Of a stretch of 64,000 nt of DNA, positions 45,666-54,514 are shown piece after piece. Position numbers and translations under genes: made by a program. A model generated the notes under the pieces. The model searched no databases, was not told the origin of the DNA, and saw only the letters and a program-made list of their open reading frames with translations. Positions within the stretch are counted from its first letter, which is position 1; every line of letters starts with the position of its first letter. Source of the DNA: Thaumasiovibrio sp043421945 (lineage in GTDB: Bacteria > Pseudomonadota > Gammaproteobacteria > Enterobacterales > Vibrionaceae); contig JBHOGO010000002.1 of the NCBI GenBank assembly GCA_043421945.1, forward strand, positions 131,100 through 195,099. Direction: 5' to 3'.

Positions 45666-46895
45666 TTAGGCATTCTTCAGTAACTTCTCACTGACAAACG
45701 GCCTATTTTTCGCTAACAGCCATAAGAAACCACCGGTTAGGCCGACAGTAAACTGAATAATGCCAAGATTCTCAATCAATGATTCAGGACGTAGAGACAC
45801 CAGAACCATTCCTAGCGAACCACAAATCATCCCCGAAAACTGAATCAATGCCACTGCAGAGCCCGTATCTTGCTCCTGTTGATCAAGCATTAGATTCGTC
45901 CCTGGGACACGCATCGTAATTACCATTAAGGTCGCAGGTGCCGCCGTAAGGGCAAAAATAAACGGTGACAAATGACCAATAGTGATGGTTAACACACCAA
46001 TACTTGCTAGCAAGAAGAAGCATATTGTGATGATCTTCTGTACTGGAACCACCCGAGATAACTTCATATAAATCGTTGGACCAAATGAAGCAAAAAAGGC
46101 GTTAAACGCAAATGCATAGCTAAATTGCTGCTCTGTGAGACCAAAGCCATTAATGTAGATGTAAGAGCCTGCCGCGAGAAATGACATCATCGCTATCGGC
46201 GTAATAGAAAAAATAACCAGCAACGATACAAACCGAGGGTTCTTCAAGACAACGCCCAAACGCCCCCATGAACGTACAATTGAACCTTCGTATTTCTTTT
46301 CTAGTGTCTCTTGATAACAAAGTGCTAATAGAGAAGCAAAGCCGCCAAATACAGCTAGTGCGACAAACATCATTCTCCATGAAGCAATTTTTAACAGGAA
46401 CGCCCCAAAGACAGGTGCTACCATCGGTGCAATAATCACCAAAGACATAATGGTCGCCATGATTTTCTCACGCTCCCTGCCTTCATAAAGATCCTTAACG
46501 ATCGCGGTAGCAACCACTGTCACGGCACTACCAGCAAATGCCTGCAGTACACGTGCAGCAATCAACTGCTCAATACTTGCTGATAACGCACAAAAAATAC
46601 TGGCAACCATATAGCTAGCGATGCCAATCAATAAGATAGGCTTTCGACCAAATTTTTCACTCAATGGCCCCCAAAAAAGTAGACCCACGGCATAGGTAAC
46701 GAAATAGCTGCTGAGTGTTAAGTTCACCATTGCATGATCTGTATTAAATACATCGACCATCTGCGGTAACGCAGGCAAATAGAGGTCAATCGTCAGTGGT
46801 GGAAAAGCACTAATGATAACGAGGAAAAATAGCATACCGGTTTTACCCAGTACTGGTTGTGTCTTTTTCAATGGAATTCTCTTCGATAAGGCCAT
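45666..46895 (-). CDS. Bcr/CflA-family multidrug efflux MFS transporter
   Basis: 409 aa, 12 predicted membrane segments. Family features: FPPLTIDLYLPALPQM in the first segment, LFWGPLSEKFGRKPILL as the loop 2-3 motif, and ARVLQAFAGSAVTVVATAIV as motif C region. It exports drugs by proton antiport. The MarR gene is 77 bp upstream on the same strand, so the pair is likely co-regulated. Confidence 0.9.
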   Translation of the reverse strand: MALSKRIPLKKTQPVLGKTGMLFFLVIISAFPPLTIDLYLPALPQMVDVFNTDHAMVNLTLSSYFVTYAVGLLFWGPLSEKFGRKPILLIGIASYMVASIFCALSASIEQLIAARVLQAFAGSAVTVVATAIVKDLYEGREREKIMATIMSLVIIAPMVAPVFGAFLLKIASWRMMFVALAVFGGFASLLALCYQETLEKKYEGSIVRSWGRLGVVLKNPRFVSLLVIFSITPIAMMSFLAAGSYIYINGFGLTEQQFSYAFAFNAFFASFGPTIYMKLSRVVPVQKIITICFFLLASIGVLTITIGHLSPFIFALTAAPATLMVITMRVPGTNLMLDQQEQDTGSAVALIQFSGMICGSLGMVLVSLRPESLIENLGIIQFTVGLTGGFLWLLAKNRPFVSEKLLKNA

Positions 46896-46972
46896 GAGCT
46901 GGCGTTAAGTTAAAATCGGTATCACTTGAGCAATAGAAGCCACAAACTTATTTATGGCTAAGCCATTTGCAG

Positions 46973-47398
46973 CTAACTGATGTTACGACTAATACGTTGC
47001 AGTAATTGACCAAGTTGTTCAGATTCTGCCGCAGTAAAGCCCGTTAGCATTTCATCAATCATGCCCATTTCGACATCATCGAGACGCTTCAGTAATTCAC
47101 TGCCTCTGTGACTAAGCGTAAGCTGTACTGCCCGCTTATCACTTTTACTCGCTTGCTTGATGATCAAATCTTGACGGTGAAGACTCGCAATAATACGCGC
47201 AATCTGTGCTTTATCACGATGCATCGATTCCACCAGCATTTGCTGAGAGGCAATGCCAAACTCACGAATATCATTCATCGCCTTGTGCTCTAATGGCGAG
47301 AATTCGACCTTTTGACGCGTAACTTCCGCGACCATTTTACCGCGCGTCTTCATGTGGATCTGTCGTAATGCCTGATTAATCTCTTTAAAGGTGCCCAA
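46973..47398 (-). CDS. MarR-family transcriptional regulator
   Basis: 141 aa from a TTG at 47398 (no in-frame ATG until codon 16). The winged helix is FGIASQQMLVESMHRDKAQIARIIASLHRQDL with the wing KSDKRAVQLTLS. It sits upstream of an efflux pump and downstream of two matching palindromes, the usual arrangement of a ligand-relieved repressor. Confidence 0.9.
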   Translation of the reverse strand: MGTFKEINQALRQIHMKTRGKMVAEVTRQKVEFSPLEHKAMNDIREFGIASQQMLVESMHRDKAQIARIIASLHRQDLIIKQASKSDKRAVQLTLSHRGSELLKRLDDVEMGMIDEMLTGFTAAESEQLGQLLQRISRNIS

Positions 47399-47414
47399 TG
47401 AATGCTCATTACTA

Positions 47415-47468
47415 ATTAGTTGACTATAACAACTAATATCTCATATTTAGTTGTCTTGATCAACTAAA
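47415..47468. promoter_or_regulatory. Two matching palindromic operators upstream of marR-like gene
   Basis: ATTAGTTG/CAACTAAT (arms 47415-47422 and 47430-47437) and TTTAGTTG/CAACTAAA (arms 47446-47453 and 47461-47468) each have a seven-base spacer. Their centres are 31 bp apart, about three helical turns. This is typical of MarR-dimer sites. Confidence 0.8.
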
Positions 47469-47557
47469 ATCCTTACCGCACACTTTCGGTGATGAAAGCT
47501 ATAATTACTCTATTCAAACCTTGGAGCGATGATTACGTTAATCATTGTTAAGTTAAA

Positions 47558-48346
47558 ATGACTCTGTATACAAAAAAGAAATTTCTGACGGTTGCGTTAA
47601 CGTTCAGTACTTGCTGTCTTTTTGCACCATTGTCGCTTGCTGACTCGCAGCAAGACTGCCTTGACCTCCACGTTATACATAACGAGCCGTTGGGCTACTT
47701 AGACGAAAACAATGATACGAAGGGAGTACACTGGGACTATCTAACATTGCTGCAAGACGTCAGTGGCATTTGCATCAATAAAAAACTTGTTCCTTATCCG
47801 CGTGTTTGGCAATCCATCGAAAAGGGTGATCATGACGGTGGCATTATCTTTAAGTCTGAATCCCGCTCGGACCTTGTCGAATATGCCGTTAAGATTCGCT
47901 CAGCTATCACCGTTATCGTACCGGTAAAGTCGATTAAATTGGAAAGCTACAACGATCTTGAAGGCTTGGTCATTGGCAAAACACGCGGCACTCATCTCGC
48001 GAATCATTTTGATAGCGATATGGACCTTATCATTGTTGAACTCAACAACTACGAGCAAGCAGCAAAAATGATTAAGCATGGGCGAATTGATGCAGTTGCG
48101 GGGAGCTCTCTCGCGCTCTCTTATCAATTCAACAAGCACGACGTATTTGATTACGTGAATCTAAAAGAGAAATTAGTGCTTGGCGAAAAAGAGCAGTGGC
48201 TACAGCTATCAAAAACATCGCCACACCTCGATAAAATCCCGCAATTAAAGCAAGCGATTGAAGATCTTCTTGATGATGGCACGTTCAGTAGCATCATGGA
48301 TCAATATCACGGCACTCATTGGCGTCAGATAAACAGTAAAGAATAA
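47558..48346 (+). CDS. Stand-alone periplasmic SBP_bac_3-type protein
   Basis: 262 aa with a signal (LTVALTFSTCCLFAPLSLAD), then LHVIHNEPLGYLDENNDTKGVHWDYL and GIIFKSESRSDLVEYA as in amino-acid-binding proteins. No permease or ATPase is near. Such orphans in Vibrio are often sensory or of unknown role. A TATAAT at 47500-47505 may be its promoter. The ATG overlaps the stop of a possible 10-codon leader frame at 47529. Confidence 0.83.
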   Translation: MTLYTKKKFLTVALTFSTCCLFAPLSLADSQQDCLDLHVIHNEPLGYLDENNDTKGVHWDYLTLLQDVSGICINKKLVPYPRVWQSIEKGDHDGGIIFKSESRSDLVEYAVKIRSAITVIVPVKSIKLESYNDLEGLVIGKTRGTHLANHFDSDMDLIIVELNNYEQAAKMIKHGRIDAVAGSSLALSYQFNKHDVFDYVNLKEKLVLGEKEQWLQLSKTSPHLDKIPQLKQAIEDLLDDGTFSSIMDQYHGTHWRQINSKE

Positions 48347-48422
48347 AATGATCGTGGTATATGAATAAGTTAATGCTCAAGCTCTATACTCTGAAGCGTT
48401 TTTTTGACCTGCTGATTCATTG

Positions 48423-48444
48423 TCGATAAATTAAGCTTTATCGA
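48423..48444. promoter_or_regulatory. Perfect 8-bp inverted repeat before MmcQ/YjbR gene
   Basis: TCGATAAA and TTTATCGA flank six bases and end three bases before AAGGAG. It may be an operator or an mRNA hairpin beside the ribosome site. Confidence 0.45.
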
Positions 48445-48458
48445 TCAAGGAGTCACTC

Positions 48459-48824
48459 ATGGATTACGACGAATTCAATCAGTTTTGTGGCTCTCTGCCT
48501 GCAACGACCCATGTTGTACAATGGGGAAACTCAGAAGTGTGGAAAGTGGGAGGTAAAGTATTTGCTATCGGCGGATGGTCAAAAGAGAAAAAACCTGCTT
48601 TCGTCTTCAAAACATCAGATCTCAATTATCAATTTTTAAGTGAGCACGAAGGCTATCGTCCAGCACCTTACTTTGCCACCCGCGGCATGAAATGGATTCA
48701 GCAGACAGACACCTCTCCAGAGAAAGATGAAGAACTTCAATACTATATTAACGAGTCATACCGCCTTGTGACACTTGGGCTAACGAAAGCGAAACAGCGA
48801 GAACTAAATCTTAATCAAGATTAA
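48459..48824 (+). CDS. MmcQ/YjbR-family protein
   Basis: 121 aa with MDYDEFNQFCGSLPATTHVVQWG, VWKVGGKVFAIGGW and APYFATRGMKWIQ, which mark the YjbR double-wing DNA-binding-like fold (CyaY-like). AAGGAG lies six bases upstream. The biological role of the family is not settled. Confidence 0.88.
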   Translation: MDYDEFNQFCGSLPATTHVVQWGNSEVWKVGGKVFAIGGWSKEKKPAFVFKTSDLNYQFLSEHEGYRPAPYFATRGMKWIQQTDTSPEKDEELQYYINESYRLVTLGLTKAKQRELNLNQD

Positions 48825-48866
48825 CCATTCACGATAAATAATAGCGAAACAACAGGGATGATAATA

Positions 48867-49274
48867 ATGAGCCAAACACTGACTGGCAGCTGCTGCTGCG
48901 AAAAAGTGAAATTCACCGTCGAAGATAACTTTAAACGTTTCTTTTTTTGTCATTGTACCCAATGCCAGAAAATGAGCGGATCAGCGCACGCCGCTAATCT
49001 TTTTACTGATCTCGATAATATTCACTGGCTCTCGGGTCAAGACGACATTAAGTATTATCGACACCACGAACGCGCGTTTTCACAAGCATTCTGTACCGAG
49101 TGTGGTTCAACGGTTCCCTATACTTCCTCCAATGGAAAGCTATTGGTCGTACCTGCAGGAAGCCTCAATGAGGAGCCATCGATAACGTTAAACGCGCAAA
49201 TCTTTTGTGATGAGCAAACCGAATGGCATAAGAACGGCTTAGAAGCTGAAAAAGTTTCTGGATTCCCGAAATAA
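48867..49274 (+). CDS. GFA/CENP-V zinc-fold family protein
   Basis: 135 aa from the ATG at 48867 (a start three codons earlier is possible). Zinc ligands are in GSCCCEKV, FCHCTQCQKMSGS and FCTECGSTVPY, the glutathione-dependent formaldehyde-activating fold. The end WHKNGLEAEKVSGFP is typical. True substrate is unknown for most members. Confidence 0.9.
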   Translation: MSQTLTGSCCCEKVKFTVEDNFKRFFFCHCTQCQKMSGSAHAANLFTDLDNIHWLSGQDDIKYYRHHERAFSQAFCTECGSTVPYTSSNGKLLVVPAGSLNEEPSITLNAQIFCDEQTEWHKNGLEAEKVSGFPK

Positions 49275-49285
49275 GAATAAAAGAT

Positions 49286-49322
49286 GAGTCCACTAAGCTG
49301 GATGGCCATGTTTGGTGGACTC
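49286..49322. terminator. Hairpin between GFA and SDR genes
   Basis: GAGTCCAC and GTGGACTC form an eight-pair stem with a long loop between two converging genes. No T run follows, so it is a weak candidate. Confidence 0.4.
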
Positions 49323-49386
49323 GCTGATAGATCATGTCAATTTCGGCATACTTATCATTAAAAATTGGTTTTATACTGCAACTGAC

Positions 49387-50142
49387 TTACAACCTCAGCC
49401 CACCATCAAGTTCAAGTACACGGCCGCTAAAATAGTCATTAACAATGATAAACTGCATCCCATCAGCGATATGATCGGGCTGCGCCATATGACCAACGGG
49501 AACCATTTTGGTTAGCCTTTCTCTGGCTTCCGGTTTCATTGCCGATGTCATCGCTGTTTCAACAACACCTGGGGCAATAGCACCAACACGAATACCATGT
49601 CGCCCTAGCTCTTTTGCCCATACAACGGTCATTGCAGCAACAGCTGCCTTCGACGCAGAATAGTTTGTTTGTCCAACATTTCCCGCTCGCGCAATACTGG
49701 AAATATTGATAATCACTCCACCTTGCCCACTGCTAATCATCAAGCTTGCAGCAGCCCGCCCACAGAGAAAAGTACCATTCACATTCACATCCATGACAGT
49801 GGTAAACTGTTCATAGCTCATGGTGGTTATCTCGCCATCTTTGGCTTTAATAAACATACCGTCTTTCAAGATGCCGGCGTTGTTAACCAGCACAGCAATG
49901 GGCCCCATGGTTTCAATGATGGTATTAAAGGTCGTCGTAACTTGCTCTTCATCCGTCACGTTACAGGTATAAGGGTGTACCTCTCCACCAAGCATTTCGC
50001 ACGCGGTTTGCGTTTCCGATAGGTCGCCAACATCTAACAAAGCGACTTTTGCGCCTTGTTCAACCAAATGAAGCGCCATTTTTTGGCCAAGCCCTTGGCT
50101 TGCTCCGGTCACAACAGCAATTTTATCCTTAACATCCATCAT
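49387..50142 (-). CDS. Short-chain dehydrogenase, FabG-like
   Basis: 251 aa (or 250 from the second ATG; AAGGAGG precedes both). NAD(P) motif VVTGASQGLGQKMA, NNAGILKDG, and the catalytic Ser-Tyr-Lys in INISSIARAGNVGQTNYSASK. It is the last gene of the minus-strand valine cluster and is probably a 3-hydroxyacyl-CoA dehydrogenase of BCAA or related acyl-CoA breakdown; the substrate is inference. Confidence 0.85.
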   Translation of the reverse strand: MMDVKDKIAVVTGASQGLGQKMALHLVEQGAKVALLDVGDLSETQTACEMLGGEVHPYTCNVTDEEQVTTTFNTIIETMGPIAVLVNNAGILKDGMFIKAKDGEITTMSYEQFTTVMDVNVNGTFLCGRAAASLMISSGQGGVIINISSIARAGNVGQTNYSASKAAVAAMTVVWAKELGRHGIRVGAIAPGVVETAMTSAMKPEARERLTKMVPVGHMAQPDHIADGMQFIIVNDYFSGRVLELDGGLRL

Positions 50143-50255
50143 CGCCCTCCTTAGGCATTAAAATAACGATAAGATGAACAAAGAGATGAATAACAAGCCT
50201 TTCAACGTACCTGATTTTGGTAACTGGTTTAGGCGCCTGATTTAGGTGCGTAAAA

Positions 50256-51146
50256 CTAATACAGGCTCGAGAAATCTTTGTCTTCACTTAACCCATCAAA
50301 ATGTGTTTCAAACAGTGCTAATGCTTGCTTGGTCATTGCTGCGTTCTGACACTCTTTTAGTGGGGAGGTCTTACTGGCATCTAAGACTAACTTAAGGTCT
50401 TTCACCATGAGTCGTGTCATAAAGCCGCTCTCATAATCATTGGCTGCTGGCACTCCATCTGCCACACCGGGACAAGGGTTATATTTTTCCAGTACCCAAT
50501 TATTGCCGGAGCTTTGATGGATAATATCGCTCAGTACTTTAGGATCTAACCCTAGCGACTGCCCTAATGCTAATCCTTCACACGTCGCTGCCATTACAGA
50601 GCCAAGAATCAGGTTATTGCAAATTTTGGTCAGTTGCCCATCACCGATACCGCCAGCATGGTAAATATGTCTTCCCATTGCGGTCAGTATTGCTTTTGCA
50701 GACATAAAGTCTTCATTCGTCCCCCCCACAATAAAGGTAAGGTTCCCCGCTTTCGCTCCACTTATTCCACCGGAAACGGGCGCATCAACAAAGCGCATGT
50801 GCGCGTGAATAGCTTTATCACCAACGCGTTGAGCTGTCTCTGGATCTGTCGTTGAACAATCAATCAAAAGCGTATTTGTCGATAATTCACCAATAATACC
50901 CACATGCCCGTCTTCACCAAGATAGACACGCCTCACCTGTTCACCAGCTGGTAACATTGTAATCACGACATCGGCACCGGCCACCGCCTTATTGATGGTG
51001 TCAAATGCCCTTGCCCCGAGCTTCTTTGCTGCCTCGCGGGCTTGCTCATTGATATCATAAACTTGAACGATAGCTTCAGTGCGTAATAGGTTATCCAACA
51101 TAGGTAGTCCCATGTTGCCGACCCCAATAAATGCAATGGTAATCAT
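50256..51146 (-). CDS. mmsB: 3-hydroxyisobutyrate dehydrogenase
   Basis: 296 aa with IAFIGVGNMGLPMLDNLL, DAPVSGGISGAKAGNLTFIVGG, and the catalytic Lys in GDGQLTKICNNLILG. It oxidises 3-hydroxyisobutyrate to methylmalonate semialdehyde in valine breakdown. It overlaps the hydrolase gene by four bases (ATGA). A C7 tract encodes Gly-Gly at 50721-50727. Confidence 0.93.
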   Translation of the reverse strand: MITIAFIGVGNMGLPMLDNLLRTEAIVQVYDINEQAREAAKKLGARAFDTINKAVAGADVVITMLPAGEQVRRVYLGEDGHVGIIGELSTNTLLIDCSTTDPETAQRVGDKAIHAHMRFVDAPVSGGISGAKAGNLTFIVGGTNEDFMSAKAILTAMGRHIYHAGGIGDGQLTKICNNLILGSVMAATCEGLALGQSLGLDPKVLSDIIHQSSGNNWVLEKYNPCPGVADGVPAANDYESGFMTRLMVKDLKLVLDASKTSPLKECQNAAMTKQALALFETHFDGLSEDKDFSSLY

Positions 51147-52261
51147 AAGTATCTTCCCGGTGAGGGTTTAAGGTTATGCAATGGATTATCGCTCCAAGGA
51201 GGCGTTAGCAGTGCGTCAATTTTACTGCTAGGAACGTCTTCGACGGTGGCATAAAGCCATTGCGGCTCACCACATTTATCTATCAACCTCGCTCTCACGC
51301 CTTCTCGGAAATCGCCCTGAAGCCCACATTGAACGGAAAGACCAATTTCTAATTGAAACGCTTCAAGCAAGTTCAGAGAGCGATAATCATGAAGTTGTCT
51401 AAAACAAAGGTGTGCAGTAATCGCACTTCCATGGTGCAAGCTTTGTCGAGCTTTATCTAACCAAACGCTGCTACCATCGATGGCGTTAAGGTTAGCAATA
51501 CATTCTGGCAGTGTATCAACGCTACACGCTGCCTGAATTTGGGCAAAAAATGGCATTAGTTGATTAGGCGGAAGATCGGCTTCTTGGTATTTGGCAATAA
51601 GCTCAGTCACTTTTGCTCTATCGCTGTTATACCCCGTCCAAGGCAGCATAGATAATTGAGAAAGGAAGCACTGCTTTTCACTGTTTTCGAAACATGCATG
51701 GGCAAATTGAATATCCAAGCTGTCTGCAGCATTGACTGCTGCCCCTGTCAGCCCGAGAAAGAGCCCTATGCCGAGCGGTAAACGATTAAGAAACCAAGTT
51801 GCCCCTACGTCTGGGTACAAACCGATGTTGACTTCAGGCATCGCTAGCAAGCTTTCGGGCGTAACGATACGGTGGCTCGCGCCCATAAAGAGCCCCATGC
51901 CTCCTCCCATCACAATACCGTGCCCCCAAGCAATGACAGGTTTAGGATAAGTATGAATCAGGTAATCGCAGCGATACTCGATATCAAAATAGTGCGTCAT
52001 CATCTCTAAGCCTGTCGACTGTGAGGCCATGCCATGCATCGCTTTTACATCCCCCCCGGCGCAAAACGCTTTTTCATTATCACTGTGTAGTACCACACTG
52101 ACGATAGCGGGATCATCGATCCACGAAATCAGTTGATCATAAATCGTCGATAGCATATCTAACGTTAATGCATTCAATGCCTTGCCGTTATTGAGGCCTA
52201 TCAGCCCAATTCGAAATCCCTTTTCACACTCAATAGTAGAAATGGTGACTAACTCCGTCAT
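51143..52261 (-). CDS. 3-hydroxyisobutyryl-CoA hydrolase
   Basis: 372 aa of the crotonase superfamily, HIBCH type: NALTLDMLSTIYDQL, FCAGGDVKAMHGMA, GHGIVMGGGMGLFMGASHRI and the catalytic Glu region MPEVNIGLYPDVGATWFL. It frees 3-hydroxyisobutyrate for MmsB, encoded next with a four-base overlap. Confidence 0.92.
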   Translation of the reverse strand: MTELVTISTIECEKGFRIGLIGLNNGKALNALTLDMLSTIYDQLISWIDDPAIVSVVLHSDNEKAFCAGGDVKAMHGMASQSTGLEMMTHYFDIEYRCDYLIHTYPKPVIAWGHGIVMGGGMGLFMGASHRIVTPESLLAMPEVNIGLYPDVGATWFLNRLPLGIGLFLGLTGAAVNAADSLDIQFAHACFENSEKQCFLSQLSMLPWTGYNSDRAKVTELIAKYQEADLPPNQLMPFFAQIQAACSVDTLPECIANLNAIDGSSVWLDKARQSLHHGSAITAHLCFRQLHDYRSLNLLEAFQLEIGLSVQCGLQGDFREGVRARLIDKCGEPQWLYATVEDVPSSKIDALLTPPWSDNPLHNLKPSPGRYL

Positions 52262-52421
52262 CTCTCTTCCTTGTCAGTTTGGACTCTAGAAAAAGAGTCT
52301 GATTGAATACTCATTACGTTATCGCTAAACAGATAAAAATCGGATTGCGACTTAGCCATCTGGCTATGTTTCACTTAGACAATATTTCGCTTAAGCAATC
52401 ATTCACTGATCAATGTTTTGC

Positions 52422-53198
52422 TTAGGCATTTTTCCACTCTGGCTTACGCTTTTCGAGAAACGCATTCACGCCTTCCGTTTGATCCTCTGAATCAAACAGC
52501 TTTAAAAACTCTTCCCGCTCTAATACCTTCCCATCACACGCTTGGTAACTCGCATCGATTAATTTTTTACATGCCGTTACCGCAACGGGGGACTGCCATG
52601 TCGCATGCTCTGCCTGCAATAATGCGGCACTCATCCCTTCACCGGGTGAGGTCACTTCTTCAACCAGACCAATATCAAGCGCTTGATGGGCGTGGAGACG
52701 CTCACCACAAAGAATCATTTTCTTCGCCCACCCTTCCCCAACGAGACGTGGAAGTTGCTGTGTTCCACCAGCGCAAGGGAGCAAACCAACATGCGTTTCT
52801 GGCAGTGCTAAAATGGCATGATGCTCAGCAATCCGAATATCACAAGCGAGAGCGGCTTCCAAACCTCCCCCCATGGCATAACCGTTGATAGCAGCGATTG
52901 TTACACCATGAAAATTGCGTAGTGAGGCAAAGGCTTTATCAAACTGCTGCGCAACATCCCATGCAACGCTTTTGTCACCATCAGCAAAGAGATTGAGATC
53001 TGCCCCTGCACTGAAAAATCGCTCCCCTTGCCCTGTCAGGATTAAGGCGTAGACCGATTTATCATTGTTTAAGTCGTGAATGATTTCTGAGAGCTGCCCG
53101 AGAGTTTCCTTAGTCCACGTGTTAGCGGGGGGATTATTCATGGTTAATATCGCGATGTGATCACGAATTTCCACGTCGATACGCGCACTGTCTAACAT
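52422..53198 (-). CDS. Enoyl-CoA hydratase
   Basis: 258 aa from the ATG at 53198, five bases after AAGGAG; a longer in-frame start adds 24 poor residues. Crotonase features: ILTMNNPPANTWT, FFSAGADLNLFADG, GYAMGGGLEAALACDIRI and the second Glu in LPETHVGLLPCAGGTQQLPR. It likely hydrates methacrylyl-CoA (valine) and perhaps tiglyl-CoA (isoleucine). Confidence 0.92.
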   Translation of the reverse strand: MLDSARIDVEIRDHIAILTMNNPPANTWTKETLGQLSEIIHDLNNDKSVYALILTGQGERFFSAGADLNLFADGDKSVAWDVAQQFDKAFASLRNFHGVTIAAINGYAMGGGLEAALACDIRIAEHHAILALPETHVGLLPCAGGTQQLPRLVGEGWAKKMILCGERLHAHQALDIGLVEEVTSPGEGMSAALLQAEHATWQSPVAVTACKKLIDASYQACDGKVLEREEFLKLFDSEDQTEGVNAFLEKRKPEWKNA

Positions 53199-53317
53199 AA
53201 GAACTCCTTGGTTCATCTCGTAATCAAGCTGCGAACTCTCTTTGAAAGCACTGAGTGAGTGGATACTCACTCACCCGTTACAGATTCACTGTTCATTAAA
53301 GACTGATTTGCCGACAT

Positions 53318-54499
53318 TTAGATCTCTTCAAGTATTCGTGCATCGTAATGCTCACTGAAGATGTGTCTGGCAATAATCACCCGCATAATTTCGTTTGTCC
53401 CTTCTAGGATCTGATGCACACGTGCATCACGAAAATAGCGCTCTAATGGATACTCTTTGATATAACCATAGCCCCCAAACAACTGCATTGCTTGATTGCA
53501 TATCTCAAAACTCACATCTGTCACTAGCCGCTTCGCCATTGCACATTCACTCGTAGACTGGGCCTGTGAACGTGCCTTGCCAGCAAGCTGGTTATCCAAT
53601 GTCCATGCTGCGCGATAAAGCAACCAGCGTGCACTCTCCAGCTCAGTCACCATATCGGCTAATTTAAACTGAACCGCTTGAAAGTCAGCCAATAGCTTTC
53701 CAAACTGTTGTCGCTCCTGCACATAATCTCGGGTTTTATTGATTGCCTGCTGCGCGGTGCCTAACGAACATGCCGCAATATTGATCCTACCGCCATCAAG
53801 GCCTTTCATGGCCATAGCAAAACCATCCCCCCCCTCACCCAAGCGATGGTTTAATGGCACAAAAACACGCTCAAGATTCACTGCGCGTGTTGCCTGTGAA
53901 TTCCAACCCATCTTGGGCTCTTTACGTCCGAAGGTAATCCCTTTGCTCGTTGCTGGTATCACAAATGCACTAATCGATTGGTTATCTTCTTTAGCCATTA
54001 CAACCAAAATATCGCTGTCACCAGCCGCAGAGATAAACGCTTTGCTTCCCGTTATTTCAAAACCGCCATCAATGGCTTTTGCCGAAGTCTGTAACGAGGC
54101 AGCATCGGAACCTGCATTCGGTTCGGTCAGGCAATATGAGCCTAATAGCTCACCCACCGCCAGTTGTTGAGCGATTGTGTCTAACTCTGTTGAATCACCA
54201 AACTCGCCAACCATCCACGTGACCATGTTGTGGATAGACAGATACGCTGTCGTCGAAGTACAACCCATTGCTAAGGATTCAAAAATCAAACAGCTATCAA
54301 GTCGAGACAGCCCTAATCCGCCGGACTTCTCTGGTGTGTAAAGGCCGAGAAAACCTAACTCTGCCGCTTCTTGAATAACATCACGCGGAAACGTTGCTTC
54401 CCGATCCCATTTAGCCGCATTAGGCGCAAGCCTTTTTGAAGCAAACATCGTGGCTGCCTCTACCAGTGCAGCTTGATCTGTACTTAGTGAAAAATCCAT
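53318..54499 (-). CDS. Acyl-CoA dehydrogenase, isobutyryl-CoA type
   Basis: 393 aa; YCLTEPNAGSDAASLQT and GYGYIKEYPLERYFRDARV are family signatures, and the catalytic Glu is in QILEGTNEI, as in short-chain and isobutyryl/2-methylacyl enzymes. Position between mmsA and the enoyl-CoA hydratase fits isobutyryl-CoA or 2-methylbutyryl-CoA oxidation, with electrons passed to ETF. Confidence 0.92.
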   Translation of the reverse strand: MDFSLSTDQAALVEAATMFASKRLAPNAAKWDREATFPRDVIQEAAELGFLGLYTPEKSGGLGLSRLDSCLIFESLAMGCTSTTAYLSIHNMVTWMVGEFGDSTELDTIAQQLAVGELLGSYCLTEPNAGSDAASLQTSAKAIDGGFEITGSKAFISAAGDSDILVVMAKEDNQSISAFVIPATSKGITFGRKEPKMGWNSQATRAVNLERVFVPLNHRLGEGGDGFAMAMKGLDGGRINIAACSLGTAQQAINKTRDYVQERQQFGKLLADFQAVQFKLADMVTELESARWLLYRAAWTLDNQLAGKARSQAQSTSECAMAKRLVTDVSFEICNQAMQLFGGYGYIKEYPLERYFRDARVHQILEGTNEIMRVIIARHIFSEHYDARILEEI

Positions 54500-54514
54500 A
54501 CGAGTTTCCTCATA

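Noticed and set aside
53739..54170. 143-codon plus-strand frame
   Set aside because: It is antisense to the isobutyryl-CoA-type dehydrogenase, which is complete on the other strand.
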